This document shows, one piece after another, positions 1-7,709 of a stretch of 42,325 nt of DNA (its first letter is position 1; each line of letters begins with the position of its first letter). This stretch comes from an uncultured Mollicutes bacterium (GTDB lineage: Bacteria > Bacillota_I > Bacilli_A > Acholeplasmatales > Anaeroplasmataceae): the NCBI GenBank assembly GCA_900540175.1, contig UQFG01000016.1, positions 1-42,325 of the forward strand, read 5' to 3'. Made by a program: the position numbers and the translations under genes. The notes beneath the pieces are model-generated. The model did no database searches, had not been told where the DNA came from, and worked only from the letters and a program-made list of their open reading frames with translations.

Positions 1-118
1 TTGGTTTGGGGATTTAAATATAACACATAATGAGGCTATCTCCGCTTTTTTTATACTCACTTGTAACACATCTATTGTAATCCTACACAGGTTCAATATA
101 TCTCTTAATCGAATGTTC

Positions 119-147
119 TTGAATAAAAAAGACATTTATGGTATACT
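119..147 (+). promoter_or_regulatory. Sigma-A type promoter of the synthetase operon
   Basis: A -35 box TTGAAT (119-124) and a -10 box TATACT (142-147) are separated by 17 bases. Transcription would begin near 153-155, just before the T-box leader. No other promoter is obvious before the operon. Bases 1-118 show no gene. Confidence 0.7.
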
Positions 148-154
148 ATTTCAG

Positions 155-377
155 TATAATGAAATTGAAGATGAAGAAGAGTAATTGCTTTTGAATCATG
201 TAAGCGAGGATGAACGGTGCAAGCATCTATGATAGAGGCAATGAACGACCCTTCGGAGAGCTTCCAAACAAAGACGTACCAGGCGTTAACGGACATCGAG
301 TGCCGGTATGATACCGGAAAATAAGGTGGCACCGCGAACATCAAACGTCCTTAAAAAATTTTTAAGGACGTTTTTTT
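155..377 (+). promoter_or_regulatory. T-box riboswitch, candidate Asp (GAC) specifier
   Basis: The T-box core AAGGTGGCACCGCG lies at 323-336. It is followed by an intrinsic terminator with arms at 345-357 and 358-370 and seven T (371-377). A Stem I distal-loop motif GGTGCAAGC is at 216-224. On the 3' side of Stem I the specifier context is GAAC-GAC-CCTTCGGAG (243-258), which gives GAC (Asp) at 247-249. The second T-box of this window reads GAAG-ATG-GTCTTGGAG with identical spacing, which supports this choice over the overlapping CGA. The leader should sense uncharged tRNA-Asp and let transcription into the GNAT-hisS-aspS operon proceed. The family is established; the specifier is inferred by alignment. 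Confidence 0.93.
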
Positions 378-402
378 AATCAAAGATAAGAAGGAGAACT
401 GT

Positions 403-954
403 GTGAAAACATATTTACCGGATTTGAATTTGGGTCGTTATTATTTAAGAACGATTTGTGAAGCAGATTATATGGATTATTTTGAAATCGGAAGGGATTT
501 ACTAACGGTCAAAAAATTGTCATGGGGGCCGTTTCACCGCCCGAAAGAAGCCCTTTACGCCATCCGGGAATTTTTCTTAAAACGGCCTTTAAACGGCCTA
601 CCGGAAGGGTATGCGATCGTGGATACGGAAAACGACGGCAAAATGATCGGTGTGATTGACTTTCACACGTATTACCCGGCCATTGAAACCGCCGAAATCG
701 GTTATCTGTTGCATCGGGATTATTGGAATCAAGGGATTATGACGCGGTGTTTAAAAGAAGTGACCAAAATCGGATTTTACCATTTGGAATTGGAAAAGAT
801 CATCATCGGTCATACGCTGGATAATCCCGCCAGTAAGCAAGTGATTTTAAAATGCGGATACCACTATGAGTATCAAAGTATTGTCAAAATGAAGGAAGAA
901 GAAAAAATAGCGATGTATTACAGTTTGTACCGCTATGAATACGAAAGGATGTAG
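403..954 (+). CDS. GNAT family N-acetyltransferase (RimJ/RimL-like)
   Basis: A 183-residue protein with the layout of RimJ/RimL-type GNAT acetyltransferases, which move acetyl from acetyl-CoA to an amine. The central part (IGVIDFHTYYPAIETAEIGY, then LLHRDYWNQGIMTRCLKEV) matches the beta4-alpha3 acetyl-CoA region. The C-terminal HTLDNPASKQVILKCGY segment is the typical N-x-x-S-x-x-(V/L)-x-x-K-x-G-(F/Y) motif. The start is GTG at 403, behind AAGGAG at 391-396. It is the first gene after the T-box, and hisS starts 3 bases after its stop, so an amino-acid-limited cell would raise it together with hisS and aspS. The acetyl acceptor is unknown; a ribosomal protein N-terminus or an aminoacyl compound are both possible. 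Confidence 0.85.
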   Translation: MKTYLPDLNLGRYYLRTICEADYMDYFEIGRDLLTVKKLSWGPFHRPKEALYAIREFFLKRPLNGLPEGYAIVDTENDGKMIGVIDFHTYYPAIETAEIGYLLHRDYWNQGIMTRCLKEVTKIGFYHLELEKIIIGHTLDNPASKQVILKCGYHYEYQSIVKMKEEEKIAMYYSLYRYEYERM

Positions 955-957
955 CTT

Positions 958-2271
958 ATGATCAGTAAACCAAAAGGAACCTACGATATTCTCCCTCAAG
1001 AGATCAATTCGTGGACGAAATTAGAATCGACCATCCGCAAAATTTGCCGGATTTACAACTACAAAGAAATCAGGACACCGCTTTTTGAGGCCTATGAAGT
1101 CTTTCACCGCGACGAAAACGATGCCTCGGATATGGTAACCAAAGAAACGTATGATTTTTCGGATCGGGCCGATCGACGCTTGACACTTCGACCGGAAGGA
1201 ACCGCTGGCGTGGTACGTGCTTATGTGGAAAACAAACTGTATGCCGATCGGACGGTTGCAAAATTATTCTACATGGGATCGATGTTCCGTTACGAACGGC
1301 CGCAAAAAGGGCGGACTCGCCAATTCAATCAATTTGGGATTGAGGCGCTTGGAAGCGATGATCCGTTGTTGGATGCGGAAGTCATCGCTCTTGGGTATGC
1401 GCTGATCAAGGCACTCGGCTTAAAAGACGTAACGGTGAAAATCAATACGTTGGGCGATGCGGAATCCAGAACGCGTTACAAAGACGTGTTGGTAGATTAT
1501 TTTAAGATTCATCAAGAAGAACTTTGTTCGGACTGTCAGGTGCGCTTAGCGAAAAATCCGCTTCGGATTTTGGACTGCAAAATCGATAGAGAAAAACCGT
1601 TTTTCAAGCAAGCCCCGAAAATGAACGATTATTTAAACGAGGCTTCCAAAAAACGCTTTGAAGCCGTTTTAAAGGCTTTGGATGAGATGAAAATTCCGTA
1701 TACGATCGACGAACACTTGGTCCGCGGTTTGGATTATTATTCTCACACGGTTTTCGAACTGGAAGTTCATTTAAAAGATTTCGGTGCGCAAAACGTCATC
1801 GGCGGTGGCGGTCGCTACGATTCTATGGTCGAACAAATGGGCGGACCCGCAACACCGGGAATCGGAATGGCATTCGGCATGGAACGGTTGTTGCTGGCCA
1901 GCCAATTGGCGGGAAAAAATCTTTCTTCAAACGATTTTGTCCATGTTTATTTTATCGCTCTTGGACAAGCGGCCCAAGAGGCTTGTTTGCGGGAAATGAA
2001 CGTCTGTCGGTTGGGCGGTCTTTCCTGTGATATGGACTTTACCGGTAAAAGTTTAAAAGCTCAGTTTAAAAGTGCCGATTTGAATCGAGCCTTGTTCACT
2101 TGTATCTTGGGCGATAATGAGTTGAAAGAGTTTACAATCAATATCAAAGACAATCAGACCGATGAGCAGGAGACCATTTCGCTTTACGATGTCTATCCGT
2201 ATGTCCTCAAGAAGATCCATGAACGATCCGGTTCTGCTTGTGCATCCTGCAAAGAAAAAGAGGTAAAATAA
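958..2271 (+). CDS. hisS: Histidyl-tRNA synthetase
   Basis: A 437-residue class II synthetase that charges tRNA-His with histidine in the cytoplasm. The N-terminus KPKGTYDILPQE is the HisRS signature. Motif 2, FRYERPQKGRTRQFNQFGIE, begins near residue 110. The HisRS-specific GLDYYSHTVFE lies near residue 257 and GGGGRYDSM near residue 282. Motif 3 is GIGMAFGMERLLL, and an anticodon-binding domain fills the last ~100 residues. Length is normal for bacterial HisRS. It follows the GNAT gene by 3 bases and is separated from aspS by one base. The hisS-aspS pair is common in Bacilli. Expression should follow the upstream Asp-type T-box. Confidence 0.97.
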   Translation: MISKPKGTYDILPQEINSWTKLESTIRKICRIYNYKEIRTPLFEAYEVFHRDENDASDMVTKETYDFSDRADRRLTLRPEGTAGVVRAYVENKLYADRTVAKLFYMGSMFRYERPQKGRTRQFNQFGIEALGSDDPLLDAEVIALGYALIKALGLKDVTVKINTLGDAESRTRYKDVLVDYFKIHQEELCSDCQVRLAKNPLRILDCKIDREKPFFKQAPKMNDYLNEASKKRFEAVLKALDEMKIPYTIDEHLVRGLDYYSHTVFELEVHLKDFGAQNVIGGGGRYDSMVEQMGGPATPGIGMAFGMERLLLASQLAGKNLSSNDFVHVYFIALGQAAQEACLREMNVCRLGGLSCDMDFTGKSLKAQFKSADLNRALFTCILGDNELKEFTINIKDNQTDEQETISLYDVYPYVLKKIHERSGSACASCKEKEVK

Positions 2272-2272
2272 G

Positions 2273-3571
2273 ATGAAAGTAATGATTAAAAATATTTGTT
2301 TGGGACAATCGAATAAAGTTGCCGGTTTTGTGGAAAACATCCGCAATAAAAAAGCGATGTGTTTCATCGTTTTAAAAGATATCAGTGGAAAATTGCAGCT
2401 GACGATCGAAAAAGAAAAACATCCCGATTTGGTGGGGATATTAGACCAAATTACGGTTGATTCGGTCATTGAAGCCGAGGGACTGGTTGTGGAAAGCGAG
2501 TATGTCAAATTGAATCATATGGAAATGTATCCGGAAAAAATCGTTTTGCATTCGGTGGCGCTGCCCAGTCCGATCGTTGCCCCAAAAGGAGAAGAAACCA
2601 ATTTGGATCTGCGATTGGATTATCGGTGGATCGACTTGCGGACGGACAAGAATCAGTTGATGTTTCAAACGCAATCTTATTTCATCGAAAGTTGCCGCAC
2701 CTTTTTATCCGAACGCGATTTTATCGAAATCCATACTCCAAAACTGATTGCAGCGGAATCGGAATCCGGGGCCGGTGTTTTCAAAGTAGATTATTTTGAC
2801 CGCGCGGCATACCTTGCTCAATCGCCGCAATTTTATAAACAAATGGCGATGGCAGCCGGATTTGAGCGGATTTTCGAATCCGGACCGGTTTTCAGAGCGG
2901 AAAAATTCGCCTCCCGCAAGCATGCTACCGAATTTACCGGGTTCGATTTGGAATTTTCGTATATTGATTCTTACGAAGATGTCATGGCTTTAGAAGAACA
3001 AATGCTTTCTTTTGCGCTGGATAAAGTCGCTCAAAAATACGGCCAAGCCATTCGAAATACGTTCGGTTTGGAAGTTGTCGTTCCGACATTGCCGTTTCCG
3101 CGGATCGATTTGCACGATCTTTACGACGAACTGGAAAAACGCTACGGTTATCAAGTAAGCGAATCGGAAAAAGGCGATTTAACGACGGAAGGAGAACGCT
3201 TATGCCAGCGATTCTCCTTAGAAAAATACGGTCATGAATTTTTGTTTGTTACCGGATATGCTAAAGAATGTCGGGCTTTTTACCACATGCGTGATGCTAA
3301 AGGCATTCCGTGCGGGTATGATTTGATTTGGAAAGGCTGCGAAATTACGACCGGTGCCCAACGGGAACATCGTTATGAAATTTTAAAACAGCAGGCGATG
3401 GAAAAAGGATTGGGCGAAGATGTGAAATTCTATTTGGACTTTTTCAAATACGGCTGTCCGCCGCATGGTGGTTTTGGCATCGGCGTCGATCGGATTACCA
3501 TGCTGTTGTTCAATGAAGGAATCAAAGAATCGATGTTTTTATTCCGAGGTCCCGATCGTCTCAATCCATAA
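2273..3571 (+). CDS. aspS: Aspartyl-tRNA synthetase, archaeal-type (probably non-discriminating)
   Basis: A 432-residue class IIb synthetase with an N-terminal OB fold (about residues 12-100) and a catalytic core. Motif 2 is FRAEKFASRKHATEFTGFD, near residue 207. Motif 3 is GGFGIGVDRITML, near residue 400. AQSPQFYKQMAMAAGFERIF is the archaeal/eukaryal-type AspRS signature. Bacterial AspRS is about 590 residues and carries a GAD domain between motifs 2 and 3. That insert is missing here, so this is the short AspS2 type. Bacterial AspS2 enzymes are usually non-discriminating: they make Asp-tRNA-Asn, which GatCAB then amidates. That role is inferred. AsnRS is a less likely reading. It sits one base after hisS, under the GAC T-box. 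Confidence 0.88.
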   Translation: MKVMIKNICLGQSNKVAGFVENIRNKKAMCFIVLKDISGKLQLTIEKEKHPDLVGILDQITVDSVIEAEGLVVESEYVKLNHMEMYPEKIVLHSVALPSPIVAPKGEETNLDLRLDYRWIDLRTDKNQLMFQTQSYFIESCRTFLSERDFIEIHTPKLIAAESESGAGVFKVDYFDRAAYLAQSPQFYKQMAMAAGFERIFESGPVFRAEKFASRKHATEFTGFDLEFSYIDSYEDVMALEEQMLSFALDKVAQKYGQAIRNTFGLEVVVPTLPFPRIDLHDLYDELEKRYGYQVSESEKGDLTTEGERLCQRFSLEKYGHEFLFVTGYAKECRAFYHMRDAKGIPCGYDLIWKGCEITTGAQREHRYEILKQQAMEKGLGEDVKFYLDFFKYGCPPHGGFGIGVDRITMLLFNEGIKESMFLFRGPDRLNP

Positions 3572-3581
3572 GGAGGTTTGT

Positions 3582-4061
3582 ATGAAAGATCATATTTCGT
3601 GGAATGAATATTTTATGGGTGTAGCCGTTTTATCCAGTAAAAGAAGCAAGGATCCCAATACCAAAGTCGGGGCTTGTGTGGTCAATGCGGATAAGCGAAT
3701 CATCGGCATCGGTTATAACGGATTTCCGTTTGGTTGCAGCGATGATGAATATCCTTGGGGAAAAAATACCAATTATCTCAATTCGAAATATCCTTATGTC
3801 GTTCATGCCGAACCCAATGCGATTTTGAACTGTACGTCTTCGCTAAAAGGCGCGACGCTTTACGTGACGCTTTTCCCCTGCAACGAATGCGCCAAACTGA
3901 TCATTCAGTCCGGTATCAAACGCGTCGTTTACGCCTCGGATAAATACCATGATCAGGATTCTTTTATTGCCTCAAGAAGAATGTTCGATTCGGCCGGGAT
4001 TTGCTATGAAAAGATGCCTGCCGTTTCGATTGAATTAACTACCCAAGAGGAGGAACAATGA
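3582..4061 (+). CDS. comEB: dCMP deaminase family protein (ComEB-like)
   Basis: A 159-residue zinc-dependent cytidine/deoxycytidylate deaminase. The zinc site is complete: His75 with catalytic Glu77 in HAEPNAILN, and Cys100/Cys103 in PCNECAKLI. An early RSKDPNTKVGACVV segment is typical of dCMP deaminase. The expected reaction is dCMP to dUMP, feeding dTMP synthesis. The start ATG at 3582 follows AAGGAGG (3570-3576); reading further upstream in frame would run into the aspS gene, so the short form is preferred. Its stop overlaps the next gene by four bases (ATGA). Substrate is assigned by family; another cytidine-type deaminase is possible. Confidence 0.88.
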   Translation: MKDHISWNEYFMGVAVLSSKRSKDPNTKVGACVVNADKRIIGIGYNGFPFGCSDDEYPWGKNTNYLNSKYPYVVHAEPNAILNCTSSLKGATLYVTLFPCNECAKLIIQSGIKRVVYASDKYHDQDSFIASRRMFDSAGICYEKMPAVSIELTTQEEEQ

Positions 4062-5050
4062 TCTATCTATTCAAAAAATACGGTTGGCTGATGATCCTGG
4101 TATGTTTGGTCAATTTACCGATTTTGATTTTCGGCAGTATTCGCACCGACCAAACGGTGACTTTAAAAGGCGATACGACGAAAGTCGAAAATTTTGTTGA
4201 AATCGATCAGGCCTTTACCTCATCGGGCAGTTTTTCAACGATTTACGTGATCAGTTTCGATCATTCGACCATTTTACAGAACTGGCTCTTATCGGCTTCG
4301 ACGACGGCAACGCTTGCCACCATCAGCGACAGTTACCAACATTTTACGGATGCCGAAACTAGGGCAATGGGACGAATTCAACACAATGCTTCCATTCAGT
4401 ATTCGTTAATCGTCGCCTACCGTCAAGCCTCACAGATCGATCCCAAAATTCATTTGGATTACACCTTTAACGGCTATTTGGTTTCTTATTACAGTTCGGA
4501 ATCGGATTTTCGAATCGGCGACCGAATTGTTGCCATCAACGATCTTTCTTATACCGATCCTACTTTTAGTGAGCACTTTTCCAAACGGAAAACCGGCGAT
4601 ATCGTGACGGTTGAACGGAATAGTCGGTTGCTTGAAATCACGCTTTCCGATACAAACCATGTCATCGGCGGATATGCCGATTACCGAATCGATGATGAGA
4701 ATGCTTTTCCGAATTATACGATTCTTCCAACCAATGTCGGCGGACCTTCGGGTGGATTGTTGCAGACTTTGGCATTATACGATGCCCTGCTGGAAGAAGA
4801 TTTAACCGGCGGAAAAAAGATTGCCGGTACCGGTACGATTTCAGTTGATGGAACAGTTGGCATCATCGGCGGAATCGTTCAGAAAATTTATACAGCCTAC
4901 GACGATGATATCGATCTTTTTCTTTGTCCGAAAGACAATTACGAAGAAGCGTTAACGGCCTATAACCGACTGCCTCATCCTGAAAAAATGAAATTGTATT
5001 CGGTCGCAACGTTTGAAGACGCTCTGCGGATTTTGGAGGAAAACCGATGA
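4058..5050 (+). CDS. Membrane-anchored PDZ/Lon-type (S16) serine protease, YlbL-like
   Basis: A 330-residue protein with one N-terminal membrane segment (about residues 8-27), an extracytoplasmic PDZ-like region (about residues 140-200, containing FRIGDRIVAIND) and a C-terminal Lon-type protease domain. The Ser-Lys dyad is visible as Ser231 in GGPSGGL and Lys276 in GGIVQKIYTA. The 45-residue spacing is close to that in Lon. The layout equals Bacillus YlbL-type proteases, which act outside the membrane on surface or membrane proteins. It overlaps the dCMP deaminase by four bases and the following small membrane protein by four, so translation is probably coupled. The target is unknown. Confidence 0.85.
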   Translation: MIYLFKKYGWLMILVCLVNLPILIFGSIRTDQTVTLKGDTTKVENFVEIDQAFTSSGSFSTIYVISFDHSTILQNWLLSASTTATLATISDSYQHFTDAETRAMGRIQHNASIQYSLIVAYRQASQIDPKIHLDYTFNGYLVSYYSSESDFRIGDRIVAINDLSYTDPTFSEHFSKRKTGDIVTVERNSRLLEITLSDTNHVIGGYADYRIDDENAFPNYTILPTNVGGPSGGLLQTLALYDALLEEDLTGGKKIAGTGTISVDGTVGIIGGIVQKIYTAYDDDIDLFLCPKDNYEEALTAYNRLPHPEKMKLYSVATFEDALRILEENR

Positions 5051-5385
5051 ATCTTTGGAAAAATTACATTGCCGTAAGAAAAGAACTATCTACGATGAAA
5101 ACGCCCTTCAAAGAAACGATTGTACGGGCGATGACGGCTTTTCTTTTTGCGTTGTTGATCGTCTTAGGACCGCTTACCTTATTAATCAACTGTTTGATTT
5201 TTATTGATTTACAGGTTTGGATCAAAATCGGTTTTGCCGGCTGTTTTTTCCTGATTTGTTTTTTAACGCGGTTTTTCTATTTTCAAGCGTTGGTTATGGG
5301 CCGCCGATCCATGCGCGCTTTTTACGCGATGGATGCGATCGTTTGTTTGTTGCTGTCGCTTTTGCTTTTACTATTACTCTTATAG
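5047..5385 (+). CDS. Small membrane protein of unknown function
   Basis: A 112-residue protein that I do not recognise. The first ~25 residues are basic and cytoplasmic in character (MNLWKNYIAVRKELSTMK). Three hydrophobic segments follow, at about 27-53, 56-80 and 92-112. The last is an almost pure leucine run ending at the C-terminus. The ATG overlaps the stop of the YlbL-like protease (ATGA), and lspA begins 10 bases after its stop, with the lspA ribosome site overlapping its end. The context suggests an envelope role. No catalytic motif is visible. Confidence 0.75.
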   Translation: MNLWKNYIAVRKELSTMKTPFKETIVRAMTAFLFALLIVLGPLTLLINCLIFIDLQVWIKIGFAGCFFLICFLTRFFYFQALVMGRRSMRAFYAMDAIVCLLLSLLLLLLLL

Positions 5386-5395
5386 GAGGTATGCC

Positions 5396-5908
5396 ATGCT
5401 GATTTCTTGTTTGTTGCTGTTCTTTTTGCTGTTATTCGATCAACTGACCAAATATTTGACGGAATTGTTTTTGAATGGGCCGGTCGTAAAAGAATTGATT
5501 CCCTATGTTCTTTCGGTTACCAAAGTCTATAATACAGGTGCCGCTTGGTCCAGTTTCGACGGTGCCACGGTTTTTTTAGCCATCATCAGTTTGATTGCCA
5601 GTCTTGTATTGGTTTATTTTTTCACAAAAAACAACTGGAAACGGAAAAAATGTTATTCCATTGCCATCACTTGTATGCTAGCCGGGACTTACGGAAACTT
5701 CATCGATCGTTTTTTTGCCTCTTTTTTCCCGGAATACCGCCCAGGTGTGGTTGATATGATTATTTTTACCCCTCTAGATACCTTGTGGGAGAAGATCATC
5801 GGTTCTTCGTTTCCGATTTTCAACGTTGCCGATGTTTGTTTGGTCATCGGAGTTATCTTTTTGGTCATTGACATTTTATTTTTCCAGGAAAGAAGAGCCG
5901 TCAAATGA
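5396..5908 (+). CDS. lspA: Lipoprotein signal peptidase (signal peptidase II)
   Basis: A 170-residue, four-helix membrane aspartyl protease that removes signal peptides from diacylated prolipoproteins. Visible family motifs are DQLTKYLTE in helix 1, NTGAAWS, AGTYGNFIDR, PGVVDMI with catalytic Asp120, and FNVADV with catalytic Asp146. The start at 5396 is set by AGGAGG at 5384-5389. A longer frame opens at 5333 but would add 21 residues read through the preceding gene. It overlaps rluD by four bases (ATGA); lspA followed by an rluD-type gene is a frequent Firmicute order. Likely substrates in this window are endonuclease I, barnase, the OB-fold lipoprotein and MetQ. Confidence 0.96.
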   Translation: MLISCLLLFFLLLFDQLTKYLTELFLNGPVVKELIPYVLSVTKVYNTGAAWSSFDGATVFLAIISLIASLVLVYFFTKNNWKRKKCYSIAITCMLAGTYGNFIDRFFASFFPEYRPGVVDMIIFTPLDTLWEKIIGSSFPIFNVADVCLVIGVIFLVIDILFFQERRAVK

Positions 5909-6807
5909 AAGAATATATTGTAACAAAAGAAGAAGCGGGCCTACGCTTGGATAAGTATTTAAAGCATTGTTTACCGGATCAATCCCGTTCGCATTTGGTC
6001 AAATGTATCGAGGAAGAAAAAGTTTTGGTAAACGATCAAAAGATGAAACCGTCTTATTTGGTTTTAGAAGGCGACCGGATCGTTTGCGGCGATTTAGAGG
6101 TCAAACCGCTTTTATTGGAAGCCAAAAATCTCAAACTGGATATTGTTTATGAGGATGAGGATGTGGCGGTCGTCAATAAACCGAAAGGAATGGTGGTTCA
6201 CCCCGGTTGCGGCAACACCGACGATACATTGGTTCACGGATTGTTGTGGGAAATAAAAGATTTGGCCATCAACGGATCCATTCGCCCGGGAATTGTTCAC
6301 CGGATCGATAAAGATACGACCGGCCTTTTGATGATCGCTAAAAACGATCAGGCACAACTTTCCTTAACGGAACAGTTGAAAAAACACACCTGTAACCGTC
6401 GGTATATTGCCTTGGTTTACGGAACCATCACCGAAAATAAAGGAAAGATCAACGCACCGATCGGAAGAGATAAGGACGATCGGAAAAAAATGGCTGTCAC
6501 CGAAGGCGGCAAACCGGCCGTTACGCATTTTACGGTTTTAAAACGCTACCGGGATTTCACCTTGGTTTCCTGTCAACTGGAAACCGGACGGACGCATCAG
6601 ATCCGAGTTCATTTTCAATACATCGGCCATCCGTTGGTCGGCGATGCCGTTTACGGCAGAAGAAAAGTCATCGGTCAACAAGGTCAGTTTTTACATGCCG
6701 AACGGATCGGATTTCACCATCCGAAAACCGGCGCGTATTTGGAATTTACGGCTCCCATTCCGCCTTACTTTCAAGCCTTTTTAGATCAATTGGACGTGCT
6801 TGAATAA
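5905..6807 (+). CDS. rluD: Pseudouridine synthase, RluD/RluA family
   Basis: A 300-residue enzyme with an N-terminal S4 RNA-binding domain (about residues 13-75) and a RluA-type catalytic domain. The catalytic aspartate is Asp135 in GIVHRIDKDTTGLLMIAK. The downstream ETGRTHQIRVHF motif is also family-typical. It converts uridine to pseudouridine in rRNA, probably in the helix 69 region of 23S rRNA if it is a true RluD. Bacilli have several paralogues (YlyB, YjbO, YhcT), so the exact site is not certain. The position directly after lspA matches Bacillus ylyB. It overlaps lspA by four bases and is followed by endonuclease I after 11 bases. Confidence 0.93.
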   Translation: MKEYIVTKEEAGLRLDKYLKHCLPDQSRSHLVKCIEEEKVLVNDQKMKPSYLVLEGDRIVCGDLEVKPLLLEAKNLKLDIVYEDEDVAVVNKPKGMVVHPGCGNTDDTLVHGLLWEIKDLAINGSIRPGIVHRIDKDTTGLLMIAKNDQAQLSLTEQLKKHTCNRRYIALVYGTITENKGKINAPIGRDKDDRKKMAVTEGGKPAVTHFTVLKRYRDFTLVSCQLETGRTHQIRVHFQYIGHPLVGDAVYGRRKVIGQQGQFLHAERIGFHHPKTGAYLEFTAPIPPYFQAFLDQLDVLE

Positions 6808-6818
6808 GGGAGGATGGC

Positions 6819-7676
6819 ATGAAAAAAAGTTTTTGGATTGTTTGGATCGTTCTTTTTTTAGGACTTTGCTCCTGCAAAAAGAACAATTCCAATGAAATCA
6901 TACTTTCGTTTGACGAAGCGTATTATCAACCGTTAAACGGGCCGCTTGATCAAACGTTTAAAGAAAAACTTCATACCTTATTGGAACAGACCCATACGCA
7001 TCAAGGTACGTATGCCGAGGTATGGGAGATTTTAAAAAAAGCCGATGCCGATTCCAATCAAACCGATCACATCGTCTGTCTTTATACCGGTCAATCCATC
7101 CCGATTGCCAATCAAGATCAGGGACTATCGGGAAATTATCTTTGGAACCGAGAACATTTATGGCCGAAAGCCAAGGGTTTCAAAAGTGAAAAAATGCCGG
7201 CTCACAATGATTGTCATCATCTACATGCCAGTGAAAAAAACATCAACCAAGCGCGGTCAAATTTGGATTTCGGAAATGTTTCGGATCCTTCTCAAAGCGA
7301 TGCGTTCGGAAATCGCTGGAATCAATTGTATTTCGAACCGCGGGATGAAGTCAAAGGCGATATTGCCAGAAGTCTGTTTTACATGGTGGTTCGCTATGAT
7401 GGCGATTCATGTGATCGGTGCGAGTTGGATTTGGAACTTGTAGACGGTGTTACGGATACTTCAATGATCACCAGCGGTGAAGTCGGACGTCTGGGCGATT
7501 TATCTACGCTCATTCGCTGGCATTATGAGGATCCGGTCGATGATGCCGAACGAAGAAGAAACGAGGTCGTTTTTTCTTATCAGAAAAACCGCAATCCGTT
7601 TATCGATCATGAAGAATTCGTCGCTTACTTATATCCCACTTTAGCGGCACCTTATCTCTCAGATACAATTCGTTAA
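6819..7676 (+). CDS. Lipoprotein endonuclease I family nuclease
   Basis: A 285-residue predicted lipoprotein. It has a basic N-terminus, a hydrophobic core and a lipobox around LCSC (Cys19). The body matches the endonuclease I/Bsn family, with NREHLWPKAKGF, then DCHHLHASEKNINQARSN with the family His and Asn residues, then FGN and YFEPRDEVKGDIAR. These enzymes use Mg2+ to cut DNA and RNA nonspecifically outside the cell, for nutrient or phosphate supply. The gene closes the long + operon. A GGGAGG site precedes the ATG. A terminator shared with the convergent asparaginase gene follows directly. Confidence 0.88.
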   Translation: MKKSFWIVWIVLFLGLCSCKKNNSNEIILSFDEAYYQPLNGPLDQTFKEKLHTLLEQTHTHQGTYAEVWEILKKADADSNQTDHIVCLYTGQSIPIANQDQGLSGNYLWNREHLWPKAKGFKSEKMPAHNDCHHLHASEKNINQARSNLDFGNVSDPSQSDAFGNRWNQLYFEPRDEVKGDIARSLFYMVVRYDGDSCDRCELDLELVDGVTDTSMITSGEVGRLGDLSTLIRWHYEDPVDDAERRRNEVVFSYQKNRNPFIDHEEFVAYLYPTLAAPYLSDTIR

Positions 7677-7706
7677 AAAAACCACAATCCGATGTTGTGG
7701 TTTTTT
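7674..7706. terminator. Bidirectional intrinsic terminator
   Basis: The inverted repeat ACCACAA / TTGTGGT (7681-7701) has a short loop. It is flanked by an A run on the left and a T run on the right, so it can end both the + operon and the convergent - strand asparaginase gene. Confidence 0.85.
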
Positions 7707-7709
7707 CGT

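Noticed and set aside
105..344. Minus-strand open frame across the first leader
   Set aside because: It lies fully inside the T-box leader, whose conserved RNA elements explain the sequence.
3465..3581. Longer N-terminus for the dCMP deaminase
   Set aside because: It would overlap the end of aspS by over 100 bases, and a perfect ribosome site precedes the ATG at 3582.
5333..5395. Longer N-terminus for lspA
   Set aside because: The extension reads through the previous gene, is not signal-like, and AGGAGG fits the ATG at 5396.
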